From positions 558,001 to 622,000 of the forward strand of contig NZ_CP135052.1 in NCBI RefSeq assembly GCF_029193595.2: 64,000 nt of DNA, written 5' to 3'. Below are positions 19,801-26,420 of this stretch, piece after piece; position 1 is the stretch's first letter, and every line of letters begins with the position of its first letter. The notes below the pieces were generated by a model. It saw nothing but the letters and a program-made list of their open reading frames with translations. It was not told the origin of the DNA and searched no databases. This stretch comes from Providencia hangzhouensis. GTDB lineage: Bacteria > Pseudomonadota > Gammaproteobacteria > Enterobacterales > Enterobacteriaceae. Position numbers and translations under genes: made by a program.

Positions 19801-21830
19801 TGGGTTTCTACCGTGACACTTTGCTCATTCAGTGCTGCTGTTATTTTGACCGGCCCTGCAACTTGGCTTTTTACCTCGACATCAGTATTGCCTTGTTCAT
19901 CGGTTGGGCTCAACTGTTTGGCTGTTGCATTTTTTGCTTCAAGTTGCAGCACTGCTCCTTTAATGGGATGTGCATTATTATCAGTAACATGGAATTGAAT
20001 TTTATTTTTAGATTTACCATCGGCAATCGCATTATCACTAAGAACATTGAAATGATTAATATGTGCTTGGTGTGTATCGGCAATAAAGAAAAAAGCGGTA
20101 TCAATAGGAGCGCCGCCATTTGGCACTGCTTGAACTCGGTGTTCCCCCGTGACCAGTGACGTGAATTGAATGGACGCTTCGCCTTTTATATTGGTGGTAA
20201 CTTGATATTTCTGTTTATCAGTTGATTTTGCCGCCTGCATTTTTTTGAATAAATTGCTAAACGCCATTCTTGAAGAAGTGGCTTTTGGCGTGATGAGCTT
20301 TAGTTCTGCTGGGAGAATAAACGCCACTGTTGAGTCTGGTGCGATGCTATTTAAGCTATCTCTGGCTGTAACCGTTAAGGTATTAATATCATGGCCATTG
20401 GCGACAGCATTTCCTTGCTTGATAACCTCACTTTGACTAATTGATAGTACGCCAGAGTTTGTGACTTCAACTAATGTTGTGGCTTGCGGTGAAATATTTC
20501 CTTTACTGTCAGAGGCCGTCACCGTGAATTGGTAAAGGTTGATTTTTTTCCTTTCTTGTTCAGTCATTGCCACTTTATAGGACGGTAGCTTGACTCTTGT
20601 CGCAGCACCATCGAGGGTGATTTCTCCTCCCGCCATTAAAAATTCAGGAGCTTGAATGGTCAGTTTGTCTAACGGATATTTGGTGTTGACGGCATTGATT
20701 AAAGATACCTGTTCTCCAGTGCTTCCTTGGATCATCGCTGGCAATGATAGCGTTATTAGCGCTTTCTTTTGGTATTCCAGTACGATGTTGTTATTACGGT
20801 TTACAAAATCATAGCGACTGCCCAGTAAACGGCGTGAATCCCCCACTTTGCTTGGATCGAGCTGCTCAGCAAGACTTTTGCCCAATGCCCAAGTTAGCTG
20901 GACTTTGGCATTAGTTTCCGTTAATCCACCACTGATTTTATGTTCTGCACTTAAGGTGAGTAGCGAGAAAGGTGTCCAATTCACGCCAACGGTAGTGGCA
21001 AGAGGGTCTTTTTGGCGTTTATCTTTACCGAATAAGGCAACATCATCACCGAAATACTGTTCAAATTTAAGATTTCCGCCAATATTTGGGTAAGAGGGTA
21101 ACCAACCCTCAGCGTGTAAATCCCATCCATTGGCAGGGCGAGCATTGGAGTCATGATTTAATTCAGGCGCGCTACGCCATGCTGATGTGCGTAAATAGGT
21201 ATTCGCGCTCAGCTTTAAGAAGTCTTGTGCGTACTCTGCCCCGAAACCTAGGCGAGAGTGGTAGCGAGATAAGTCATGATCAAAAAAGGCATTGACGCCC
21301 ATCATACTCTCTGGGGTAAAGCGACGAACCCCAATACCATTATTGGTCTGTAAGCGGGCATCGGTACGGTGAATATTATGTTGGGTAAACAATAATAAAT
21401 CAGTACTGTCATACCAAGGAACTAGCCAATCTAACTGGGTGTTTTTTATAGTTAATTTTTTATCTACGTCAACACTGAATTTGGCATTACCCGTTTTGGA
21501 TAACCAACGATTTATTTCATCTGTTGCAGCGTTTGTGGCTTTACTGCGAGCGAAGTCTTGTGCCATATCTGCAAGATCAGCAGCTTTTTTCTTATCAGAG
21601 ATAAAACGTGCTGCGCTTTGGCTATATTCGGCAATAAACTGTGCTGTTTTATCATCATTGGTTAATACGGGGTCACTCCCTAGAGTAGGAAGGTTATCCG
21701 GTGTGAGCATTTTTGCATAGCTTGGCATAACCGGCATGACGGCTGATGACCATATTGCAGTAAAGAGGACAAAGCCATTTGAGATTTGATGTCTCAATGT
21801 TGGTTTTGTGGTTGACGTAGCGGGGTTCAT
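7887..21830 (-). CDS. Giant inverse autotransporter adhesin (intimin/invasin type), 4647 residues
   Basis: This is a surface adhesin of the intimin/invasin class. Order of parts: signal peptide (1-39); periplasmic linker (40-90); 12-strand beta barrel (about 85-360, with 'NGIGVRRF', 'NAFFDHDLSRYHSRLGFGAEY', 'RPANGWDLHAEGWLPSYPNIGGN', 'FGDDVALFG'); about 39 Ig-like domains (roughly 450-4530); and a C-terminal lectin-like cap (last ~110 residues, one Cys pair, ending VVCVKEY). Domains 3-26 form twelve A/B pairs of about 211 residues. A Gly-rich linker (such as GTGQKGEKGV) separates A from B. Domains 27-37 repeat at about 105 residues. The ATG follows AGGAA at a spacing of 9. It probably mediates cell or host attachment; the ligand is unknown. 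A paralogue lies upstream. Confidence 0.95.
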   Translation of the reverse strand: MNPATSTTKPTLRHQISNGFVLFTAIWSSAVMPVMPSYAKMLTPDNLPTLGSDPVLTNDDKTAQFIAEYSQSAARFISDKKKAADLADMAQDFARSKATNAATDEINRWLSKTGNAKFSVDVDKKLTIKNTQLDWLVPWYDSTDLLLFTQHNIHRTDARLQTNNGIGVRRFTPESMMGVNAFFDHDLSRYHSRLGFGAEYAQDFLKLSANTYLRTSAWRSAPELNHDSNARPANGWDLHAEGWLPSYPNIGGNLKFEQYFGDDVALFGKDKRQKDPLATTVGVNWTPFSLLTLSAEHKISGGLTETNAKVQLTWALGKSLAEQLDPSKVGDSRRLLGSRYDFVNRNNNIVLEYQKKALITLSLPAMIQGSTGEQVSLINAVNTKYPLDKLTIQAPEFLMAGGEITLDGAATRVKLPSYKVAMTEQERKKINLYQFTVTASDSKGNISPQATTLVEVTNSGVLSISQSEVIKQGNAVANGHDINTLTVTARDSLNSIAPDSTVAFILPAELKLITPKATSSRMAFSNLFKKMQAAKSTDKQKYQVTTNIKGEASIQFTSLVTGEHRVQAVPNGGAPIDTAFFFIADTHQAHINHFNVLSDNAIADGKSKNKIQFHVTDNNAHPIKGAVLQLEAKNATAKQLSPTDEQGNTDVEVKSQVAGPVKITAALNEQSVTVETHFVFGQLAHVTIIDLEQAAAGTSSNITISLTDMHGNAVSGADGTVTVNIDGKPTPITITENRPGSGIYNGKLPGQHTGSPSITVTVDGQTSSPETLIVEQPKPISPNNTNGTGQKGEKGVIDSIIITPSKTHGLQSGDTLDVIVTITDAFGNGLSGLNTDNIDIGKHKGDTLAWTDNGDGSYTTTLPLSKVGNTDLTASINSTTSPKIDVLVNNASGTIHVDKVKITKTEKPAAGTDSIVTIELTDKHGNHVVGETEAIANINGQPHTLPITETSPGIYDVIIPGQLAGNHIVSVIVNGEESPKEPLIVDKPRPVKPKGPSGAGPKGELGVIDNIVITTGDASHLQSGDKLEVIVSITDAFNNGLSGLDTNNINIGKHKGDTLVWVDNGDGSYTTIIPLTDVGNNDLTVSINGSKSPQKQVQVSNAKGKDKVSKVKIIKTEKPAAGSSSILTVQLMDKNDNSVVGETELIVNIDNKPHTLPAKEGKPGIYEVTLPALQAGKHDIHASVNGIASIKESLLVEQPKPISPNNSNGTGQQGEKGVIDKVAITLDHTHRFESGNPLEITVAVTDAFGNGLAGLNTDNIDIGKHKGNTLNWVDNGDGSYTTTLTLTDVGSNDLTTSINGTRSPHTEVQVNNASGTTHVDKVKITKTEKPAAGANSLVTIEFTDKHGNPVVGEIEITVNIDGQPHKLPAKERKSGGYEVTLPALQAGNHSISVNVNGKNSTDTTLVVNTPTPIKSKKPDGTGTKGEKGVVDNIAMTTGDTHSLQSGDQLELTVSITDAFGNGLTELNTNNITLDGYNGKPVWTDNGDGSYTATLTLTEMGSKDLTTSINGHKTAVKSIQVNPAKGKNKVSKIGIIQTEKPTAGSTSTLTVQLTDNHGNPVVGEHEMVIEIDGFQHTLPVKEGKSGIYEITLPALQAGDHKITATVNGQSSAKNTLEVKKPAPIRSNNSSGTGNRGERGVINNITMTTGDTTRLQSGDKLAITVTIVDAFNNPLTAIDTSNIILDGYTTSSLKWLDNGNGTYTTPLLLTQTGSNDLLASINGYKSQLISITVSNTADINKVANIELEPISPSEAGENQTITVKVTDRYQHPVTMISSMITANIDGQSTSIILTESLTQAGIYTGTLPAKNMGKYTVKATANNKTVSKLWTVKTAAIIAVKEKDGSGTKNQRGVVNTVALASSSANDLKSGQLLQLTVTLKDGFGNALEGVSGAGIQLKHQQPNVSPVIWTDLRNGNYTAILPLTKIGQDTLTVKVNQITSSPLNINVGSATGTSQIKQVKIKDIATPAAGETSSITLLITDAHDQPITGVDNNAVVSIDGAEALLKITETVNKGTYTGTLSGQKSGDHKVIVTVGGVKSTGSTLTVSAPSPITRNPGGKSGTHGVVSRAKLTVLPNKNLKSGDTLTLTVTLEDAFGNPLTGVDLAQSLTHKQAGNVTWIAQKDGTYTANLVLTKLGQDHLFITADNIQSPTMGIDVKPQLGNNAIHKIDISDITNPTAGAESTFTAVLTDAQGNTIDGIQNLEVTIGKQPLNIAITQQADGRYMGKLPGQQSGSYDLIVSVNKQNSAKKTFVVAKPDTVTASPNGSGQKGQRGVVSQVELTTAITSAVSGHNLPLTITLKDRFNNPLKGVSSNHITLMHKQTGHVAWVDHNNGQYTATIPLKILGNDTFIATVNGINSSATNITVTNSTNIKQVNQLVMAAIPPSAAGSEQTMTVQAIDINSHGVTHIADDIKVTLNDKPLNLTFVGSQTDKGTYITTLPAQKTGNYQVKVTANKQTAQQTWQVAAAKAIQATKADASGAQGQAGVVNTLELATTQSSFKSGDTTKLTLTLKDAFDNPLSGIEVKNITLAHNQTGQVTWVDNKNGTYTADLLLTTLGKDHLAATVNQIKSAPVGINVEKAIGNSRIHQVDIVNIASPQAGAEGVLTVSLTDINGHVVMGITEVAVNIGKQQPLNIAVTQQADGSYTGKLPGQQSGSYDLIVSVNKQNSAKKTFVVAKPDTVTASPNGSGQKGLRGVVSQVELTTAATSAVSGDNLPLTVTLKDRFNNPLKGVSSNHITLMHKQTGHVTWVDHNNGQYTTTLPLKVLGNDAFTATVNGINSSAANITVTNSTDIKQVNQLVMAAIPPSAAGSERAMSVQAVDGNGHGVTHIADDIKVTLNDKPLNLTFVGSQTDKGTYIATLPAQKTGNYLVKVAANKQKAQQTWQVTAAKAIQATKVDGSGVQGQAGVVKTVELATAQSSFKSGDTTKLTLTLKDAFDNALSSIEVKNITLTHNQTGQVTWVDNKNGTYTADLALKTIGEDTLTATVNNISSQTVDIEVINSKGANEVKNVDVIHILPVAAGADSTVIVSLTDKNGHPVSNITSLSVIIDQQKPFSMSVGQAPSGNYVGTLPGQQSGQHNIVVSIPTTNTVSNKKPFDVSNPAPIAAAASDGGGKKGQHKVVNEVQFIVAPTANLKAGNKVTLTIMLKDAFGNGLKEVSSNSLTIIHQQSGSVIWKDNADGTYTADLLLSKLGTDTLKVTANGISQSQVIDVKAPQSTSVVNNMVLKVINKVFTVGDLAELQLTLTDSHGNGVEKVQANDIQLEHNHTPVPKLAWLEKGAGIYTTTLPLHQQGKNIFVSRVNHQTNTPLAIHVSALTGPAQVKIVELKASTNQLTVGSKTELTLILADQWNNGVEGVMAKDITINDAHIKKNLTGLNWLSKGNGTYTASTTVAIAGVHSLKATVNLIQSKNVLVNALPSTNQNQINKVQLTTNLSTITAGSNVMLSLKVTDRDNNPVIHLNNNTITLTDSNNKISAVWDEDNHGLGIYSTNIMLHDVRTHRLVASIGQFTDTTNVTVNSPSGNNAVKTITISPIANSDAGQPSSLSIGLTDQYKNPVNNVSSSDITVTINGQKQNIIFMEKNGLYKYTAQLPAAKADRYKIKVEVNGQTETAEWVVNPPIAIPIISYDKDGLRGSLETISITHSAKNSTVNSGDKFILTVGLKDKFDNKLTGAASSLKLLTDLHSTSAWKELSGGLYTQELTMNKLRKQSIQVVVDKLLSDKLELTVTPAKGANNVHKTTLETHEGTIEAGKEVQLTLTLTDSVNNGVVDINTKDIQLTNNGKLTNVTWVNPQDGVYTTKQRLDTIGEYRFKATVNNQPSRIQTVEATYPSGKDVVKSAKMTTNLNKFDAGKKVELTLELKDQYGNLVTGVNGVDIALKDSHTAETIDSRNIAWHMASVGVYKATLPLTKVGKHTLTATVNSISKSTPAITVTALKGVNNVKEIKLTANNTSIKAGENTTLNLTMLDSYGNEVTGIMTKDIMFKNTDSTITTNASWVKTPSNDNVYTAQVTLEKVKKHTLSVEVNKQVKNVEIEVKPQEGAQNVAKVELNAPITVAINDDANLQLSLKDKFGNGVVAVDISDITLKHLNTLIPIAWVEGKEGKYTSNLALTKAATHPLEVKVNGYSSVANITVENPKGVKNVANINMKPSITADSSGKLTTNPGKEFKLTFTLTDQYGNGVTELKATDINLAGSQKPSSVPITAWQENVLKKGEYIATVSLIQTAQHVLTAKVNTVSDTAQISVTPFSHPDYVASVELKLAKTNINIGENVKFELKAKDKYGNDVFVNESDIAIHNKSQKSSEIKEKWDITKDTFTRQYKGTFRFTKPGEYIISAIVGKANSNSERITIEAGAPVFASGKSTFTVSNDETSTTDIKNTEIKLVLKDDNGHLITGKKPKLEVISSTTHKRVPKDMTETSAGTYTAEHMNAPDAEIAQIKLFSDSINYKGSDKYTQIVNYGKMSITRLGVEETYQVDDRFPSTGFTGAQFAIEPSLGFASEYKWEVNQNWLTINEKGVVTMKTQPESPRSAKVTITGKPKRMNSKNMVYTFNMDKWFSAGPKLNLNDAMGYCTNSQKIASPEDIKHSKISLFTQWPEKTINDNMKLDQIAADGWIWTITKYMTIYHLSSHHYLGSRRTTGDFGVVCVKEY
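12925..13940 (-). repeat. Long internal direct repeat in the adhesin, copy 1 (downstream in the gene)
   Basis: This stretch is nearly identical to 14191-15206. Anchor strings fall at 12931/14197 and 13609/14875, an offset of exactly 1266 bases both times. That equals two 633-base super-repeats, or 422 residues. It codes about four Ig-like domains, including the 'NQLVMAAIPPSAAGS' domain. A recent in-frame duplication or gene conversion is the simplest cause. Confidence 0.85.
14191..15206 (-). repeat. Long internal direct repeat in the adhesin, copy 2
   Basis: This is the partner of 12925-13940 at a 1266-base offset. Similarity fades at about 15206 (copy 1: about 13940), where 'GKQPLNIAITQQ' here faces 'GKQQPLNIAVTQQ' in the other copy and then diverges. 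The boundaries are set by eye. Confidence 0.82.
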
Positions 21831-22130
21831 TCAATTCATTCCTAGTTTCAATATTAATTTGGCTATTGTTGAATGCTTATAGTGGTAAGAGCTTGTGAAT
21901 TAGTTTGACTTAAAAAGAAGCGGAATTTACAAGGTGGAAAAACGCGGAATGGGCGGCTTCTATTGATAGCCCTACAAAACAATTCTCTCGCTAATATGAA
22001 AGCGTTTTTCTCGGTTGGGAATAGATATTACTTGAATAAAAACAATTTATTAGCTTAAAAAATTCGGTGTTTGATTGGTATAATAGTCAACCTAGTCACA
22101 ATGCAATTAAGCCATAAACTAGGCTAGCGG
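21831..22130 (-). promoter_or_regulatory. Upstream region of the giant adhesin gene
   Basis: No gene is seen here. Just upstream of the start, AGGAATGAATTG gives a ribosome site. The next 70 bases resemble the same region of the paralogue (24395-24465): both contain an AATATTAAT block and the string GCTTGTGAATT at a similar distance. So the promoter region was copied with the gene. I could not single out -10/-35 boxes with confidence. Confidence 0.45.
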
Positions 22131-22131
22131 A

Positions 22132-22156
22132 ATGAAAAATGCCCCTGTTAAGGGGC
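22132..22156 (-). terminator. Terminator of the shorter inverse autotransporter gene
   Basis: On the minus strand GCCCC-TTAACA-GGGGC is followed by ATTTTTC. It lies 54 bases after the stop of the shorter gene and separates it from the giant adhesin transcript. Confidence 0.75.
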
Positions 22157-22210
22157 TAATTTTGACGCTGAAAGAACCGCTAAATTAAGTTTGTTTTATT
22201 ATGGGCAATA

Positions 22211-24394
22211 TTAGCTTATTTTTTGAAATAGTTGCCTTAGCAAACTTAACGGCGTGCGTGTAGGCCTATTTTGCTTATTTACTGGAGATCTGAAAAGAGT
22301 CCCAGTACTTGGGTGAATATTTATCGTAGATCCATTCCTTAGAAAGTTAACTTGTATTGTTCGACTATCGCCATTCAGGGTGGCAATGATATTTATAGAA
22401 CCTTCGACTAAGCTGCTGATTTCTAATTCTGTATTTCCATATTCATCAGTCAATTTAGTTGGTGTGATAACGGCATTTGGTGCTTCAAAGTGAACACGTG
22501 CCCCTGCGATGCTTTGTCGGCTATTATTCACAATATGCAGTTTAATTTTGTTTTTACTGATCCCATCTGCCACTGCATTGTTTTGAATGATATCAATGCT
22601 ACCAATAAATGACTGGCTAATATCGGATTTAAAGTTATACATTTCAGTCATTTCTGTACCATGCTCAATATTTGCTTTTATTGCATAACTTCCTGATACC
22701 AAACTAGTAAATTGAATGGAAGCTTCACCTTTACTGTTAGCGATGATGCTATGGGATTGGTCAGAAACTGATTTTTCTGCCTGAGCCTTCCACATAAAAT
22801 GATTAAGTAATGAATAATATCCCGTATTTTTTTGATTAATAGAATTAAGATTTGCAGGCAATGTGAAATTGACTTTCGCATTGGGTACTGGGTGGCCAAG
22901 AGTATCTTTAATTACTACAGTGAATATATTTGTATTTTTACCATCAGCGACAGCATTATTTCTTTTTGCGGTATTCTTATGGGTGATAGTGAGAGCGCCT
23001 GTGTTGGTAACTTCAATTAACGTTTCTGCTTGTGGTGAGACATTTCCATTAGTGTCATAAGCCGTCACGGTTAAGCGATAAAGATTGAGTTGTGAGTTTT
23101 TAAATGAATGATTGGCAATTTTATAAGACGGTAGTTTTACTGAACTTTCTCTGCCATTAAGGTGTATTTCCCCCCCAGCGGCTATCAATTCAGGGGCTTC
23201 TATCACTATTTTTTCTAGCGGGTATTTCGTGGTTAAATTGCGGATAATAGAAAGTTCTTCTCCTGTCATACCCTGAATAACTTTCGGTAATGATAATGAA
23301 ATTAAGCTTTTCTTTTGGTATTCCAACACAATGTTGTTATTACGGTTAATAAAATCATAACGATTGCTGGAAATATGGCGAGTGGCCGCTACCGCCGAAG
23401 TATCAAGATGTTGCGCTAAGCTCCTTCCTAGCAACCAATTAAACGCCACTTTTGCATTTGTCTCATTTGTTCCACTATTGCCTATTTTATGTTCTGCATT
23501 TATTGCGAGCAGGGGAAATGGAGACCAATTGACGCCGACGGTAGCCGCCATTGGGTCTTTCTGGCGCTCATTTTTGCCAAATAAAGCGACGTCATCTCCG
23601 TAATATTGTTCCAGTTTTAGGTTTGCACCTAAATTCGCATACGTGGATAGCCAACCTTCAAGTTGAATATCCCAGCCGTTGGCGGGGCGTGCGTTATAAT
23701 CATCGGCTAATTCGGATGCACTGCGCCAAGTCGATAGTCCCAAATAGCTATTCGCACTCATTCGAACGTAATCTTGAGCATATTCCACACCAAACCCTAA
23801 GCGCGAATAGTAATGGGATAAATCATGATCAAAGAAAGCATTTACCCCTATCATGCTATTTTGTTGGAAATGACGTAAACCAATACCGTTATTGGTCTGT
23901 AGCCGGCCATCAGTACGGTGAATACTGTGCTGAGAAAATAACAACAAATCTTGCTGTTCATACCAAGGTACTAACCAATCTAATTGAGAGGTCTTAATTG
24001 ACAATTTTTTATCGAGATTAATATTTAGCCTGGCATTACCGGCTTTGGATAACCAATGTGTTATTTCATCCGTCGCCATATTTGCGGCTTTATGGCGAGC
24101 GTAATCTTGTGCCATATCTGCCAGATTTTTGGTGTTTTTTTCTTCAGAAGCAAAGTTTGCGGCATTTTGTCCATATTCCGCTAAAAAACGTTCAGTACTA
24201 TCTTCAGGTTGGAGGACTTCGGGTTGGGTTCCTTCAAATTGAATGGCCTGACTACCGAGTGTAGGTAAATCGTCTAAATGGACGATTTGGGCATAACTTG
24301 GCACCATTGGCAAAATAGCCGTAGACCAAATTGCCGTAGAGAGGAGCAAACTGTTCGGTAGTTTAGGTTTCAATTTTGACGAAGGGGGATTCAT
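22211..24394 (-). CDS. Inverse autotransporter (intimin/invasin type), short paralogue
   Basis: This 727-residue paralogue of the giant adhesin matches its N-terminal part closely. It has a signal peptide (1-37, ending VPSYAQ), a helical linker, and a beta barrel (about 95-370, with 'NNGIGLRHF', 'NAFFDHDLSHYYSRLGFGVEY', 'YGDDVALFG', 'RQKDPMAATVGVNW'). A barrel-proximal segment and two Ig-like domains ('KNTAKRNNAVADGKNTNIF', 'DIIQNNAVADGISKNKI') follow, then a basic tail. It lacks the long Ig stalk and lectin cap. The frame runs up to 24445, but the ATG at 24394 matches the paralogue start and has AGGAA at a spacing of 8. It may be an independent short adhesin or the remnant of a longer one. 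Confidence 0.9.
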   Translation of the reverse strand: MNPPSSKLKPKLPNSLLLSTAIWSTAILPMVPSYAQIVHLDDLPTLGSQAIQFEGTQPEVLQPEDSTERFLAEYGQNAANFASEEKNTKNLADMAQDYARHKAANMATDEITHWLSKAGNARLNINLDKKLSIKTSQLDWLVPWYEQQDLLLFSQHSIHRTDGRLQTNNGIGLRHFQQNSMIGVNAFFDHDLSHYYSRLGFGVEYAQDYVRMSANSYLGLSTWRSASELADDYNARPANGWDIQLEGWLSTYANLGANLKLEQYYGDDVALFGKNERQKDPMAATVGVNWSPFPLLAINAEHKIGNSGTNETNAKVAFNWLLGRSLAQHLDTSAVAATRHISSNRYDFINRNNNIVLEYQKKSLISLSLPKVIQGMTGEELSIIRNLTTKYPLEKIVIEAPELIAAGGEIHLNGRESSVKLPSYKIANHSFKNSQLNLYRLTVTAYDTNGNVSPQAETLIEVTNTGALTITHKNTAKRNNAVADGKNTNIFTVVIKDTLGHPVPNAKVNFTLPANLNSINQKNTGYYSLLNHFMWKAQAEKSVSDQSHSIIANSKGEASIQFTSLVSGSYAIKANIEHGTEMTEMYNFKSDISQSFIGSIDIIQNNAVADGISKNKIKLHIVNNSRQSIAGARVHFEAPNAVITPTKLTDEYGNTELEISSLVEGSINIIATLNGDSRTIQVNFLRNGSTINIHPSTGTLFRSPVNKQNRPTRTPLSLLRQLFQKIS

Positions 24395-24628
24395 CGAACA
24401 TATTCCTGATATAAATATTAATATCGCTATTTTCAGGGCAGACAATGATCAGTGCTTGTGAATTGATCGGATGAATATGGAAATACGATTTGTATATTGG
24501 AAATATTTGGAATAACTGGCTTTGGTTGATAATCAAAAAATACGGAATACTATACAGATTAAAATAAATGATTTTTTTATTGGAAAAAATCTTACCATAA
24601 TAAAAACAACAAATTAGATGAGGAAGTT

Positions 24629-25543
24629 ATGGAGTTAACATTTTTAGGAACCAGTGCTGGGGTGCCGACAAAAGAGCGCAATGTCACCAGTATGATATTA
24701 AATTTGGTCGGTATCCGTAAAAGCTACTGGTTATTTGATTGTGGCGAAGGGACACAACATCGCATTTTAAATAGCCCATTTAAAACGCCAAAAATTGAGA
24801 AAATATTTATTACCCATTTACATGGTGACCATATTTTTGGTCTACCCGGTTTGTTATGTAGCCGCTCAATGGGTGGAGCGACAGACCCACTGACTGTTTA
24901 TGGTCCAAAAGGGTTAAAACACTATATTGAAACGGTATTAGCCGTGAGTGTGTCTTATATGACATACCCGTTGGAAATCGTTGAAATTGAAACTGGGCAG
25001 TTATTTGATGATGGGGAGTTAATTGTGACGGCTTATGCTCTTGACCACCGTGTTGAGTGCTACGGCTATCGTATTGAAGAGCACCCAAAAAGTGGTGCAT
25101 TAGACGCAGTCAAATTAGCCAATGACAATATTCCTCGTGGCCCTTGGATGCAAGCGCTTAAAGCGGGTGAAACCATTGTTCTTGATGATGGGCGAGTCGT
25201 GAATGGGACTGATTACCTTGGTGAGCCTGTTCCCGGTAAAGTCGTTGCGATTTTTGGTGATACTCAACCGACAGAACAAGCACTGGAGCTTGCGAGAAAT
25301 GCCGATGTGATGATCCATGAAACCACCTTAGAGGCCGAATTTGCACAAAAAGCTAATGAGCGTGGCCACTCGACTACAGTACAAGCGGCGGAGTTAGCAC
25401 GTGCTGCTGGGGTTAAGCGTTTTATCGCAACTCATATTAGTGGTCGCTACGTGAGTGAAGATATACCAAGATTGCTTGCAGAGTGCCAATCGGTGTTCCT
25501 CGCAACAGAAATTGCAGAAGACTATTTAACCGTGAAGATTTAA
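24629..25543 (+). CDS. rbn: Ribonuclease Z / RNase BN
   Basis: This 304-residue metallo-beta-lactamase fold nuclease matures tRNA 3' ends (E. coli Rbn, also called ElaC or RNase BN). The zinc motif HLHGDH is at 63-68. The opening '[21 protein letters not shown]' and late '[10 protein letters not shown]...[11 protein letters not shown]' and 'ATHISGRY' supply the remaining metal ligands. The length is typical (305). It has its own ribosome site (GAGGAAG) and is followed by a stem-loop. Its neighbours are unrelated, so it is probably transcribed alone. Confidence 0.95.
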   Translation: MELTFLGTSAGVPTKERNVTSMILNLVGIRKSYWLFDCGEGTQHRILNSPFKTPKIEKIFITHLHGDHIFGLPGLLCSRSMGGATDPLTVYGPKGLKHYIETVLAVSVSYMTYPLEIVEIETGQLFDDGELIVTAYALDHRVECYGYRIEEHPKSGALDAVKLANDNIPRGPWMQALKAGETIVLDDGRVVNGTDYLGEPVPGKVVAIFGDTQPTEQALELARNADVMIHETTLEAEFAQKANERGHSTTVQAAELARAAGVKRFIATHISGRYVSEDIPRLLAECQSVFLATEIAEDYLTVKI

Positions 25544-25545
25544 TG

Positions 25546-25571
25546 TTAGCGGGCAAGATATTGTCCGCTAA
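25546..25571 (+). terminator. Stem-loop after rbn
   Basis: TTAGCGGGCAA pairs with TTGTCCGCTAA across a GATA loop (11 pairs, one wobble). The U-run is poor (ATCTATT), so termination may be weak. It lies between convergent rbn and deoR. Confidence 0.5.
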
Positions 25572-25585
25572 ATCTATTGGCGATT

Positions 25586-26365
25586 TTAATAAATTACTTT
25601 CACAAAGCCATTACGGCAATATGTTTCATATTCATCAGAAAGCTGCCTATTTGTGACTATCACATCAAATTGTGATAATTCCCCCATATTGGCGGTCGCG
25701 ACTTCATCGAACAGGTTATAAGGGGCGAGTAAAATCTTACGGATAGATTTTTCCATCGCTTTTTTCTTCATTGGTAAATCATCGAGATTATAGCAAGTTA
25801 CGCCAAAATTTCCGTGCACGCCAGCCGCTGAAATAAAGGCTTTTTTAGGGTTGATTGAATCAAGTAATGAAGGGAGTGAAGGGTTGTAAAAAGAATCACT
25901 TTTAGGGCGATACTCCCCACCACATAAAAGTGCGGTGGCATTTTTCTTTTGGCTAAGGGCGAGAAAAACGTTATGTGAGTAACAAATGCCAGTGAAATTA
26001 ATCTCTTCGGGGATGAGTGAAATCAAGGTGGCCATTTCAATGCCATTATCAAAGAAAATCACATCATCTTCTGTCACCATACTAGCGGCAAGATTAGGGA
26101 TATATAATTCTTCGGTTTGGTCAGGGGTAAAAACATCGGCTTGCGGCTCTTGGGTAGCTAAGTTGGCTGGTTGGGTAACAGAAACAATATAGCCGCCAAG
26201 GAGTGACATAGGAATGGGGCCTTCTGTGTCTGCGCTGAGATCTCGTCGGATAGTCATCTCTGAAACTTCGAGTATTCTAGCGGCTTCTTTTAAATGAATG
26301 CGTCCTGAACGTTTTAAACATTCACTTAAACGGCGAAGGCGTTCTTTTTGTTTAGTTTCTATCAC
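25586..26365 (-). CDS. deoR: DeoR-family repressor of deoxyribose catabolism (DeoR/DeoQ type)
   Basis: This 259-residue regulator has the DeoR layout. A winged helix-turn-helix lies at 1-55 ('RIHLKEAARILEVSEMTIRRDL'), then LLGGYIV, then a sugar-phosphate-binding domain ('ALLCGGEY', 'KAFISAAGVH', 'TCYNLDDLPMKKKAM'). It aligns well with E. coli DeoR, which responds to deoxyribose-5-phosphate. It follows deoC on the same strand by 55 bases, behind a strong hairpin, and faces the deoK-deoP-deoX genes. In Salmonella the repressor of deoKPX is called DeoQ; which name fits better cannot be settled here. The probable target is the palindromic region at 27181-27237. Confidence 0.85.
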   Translation of the reverse strand: MIETKQKERLRRLSECLKRSGRIHLKEAARILEVSEMTIRRDLSADTEGPIPMSLLGGYIVSVTQPANLATQEPQADVFTPDQTEELYIPNLAASMVTEDDVIFFDNGIEMATLISLIPEEINFTGICYSHNVFLALSQKKNATALLCGGEYRPKSDSFYNPSLPSLLDSINPKKAFISAAGVHGNFGVTCYNLDDLPMKKKAMEKSIRKILLAPYNLFDEVATANMGELSQFDVIVTNRQLSDEYETYCRNGFVKVIY

Positions 26366-26394
26366 CCTACAATCCTTTTTAAATGCACAAAATT

Positions 26395-26413
26395 GGCGCG
26401 GTTAGACCGCGCC
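26395..26413 (-). terminator. Hairpin between deoC and deoR
   Basis: GGCGCGG pairs perfectly with CCGCGCC across a five-base loop. On the minus strand AATTTTG follows. It may reduce read-through from deoC into the repressor gene. Confidence 0.55.
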
Positions 26414-26420
26414 CCATCAC

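Noticed and set aside
8082..21720. Many plus-strand open frames of 60-136 codons inside the adhesin gene
   Set aside because: They are antisense shadows of the repetitive gene, rich in Ser/Val/Leu in a repeat pattern, without ribosome sites or recognisable domains.
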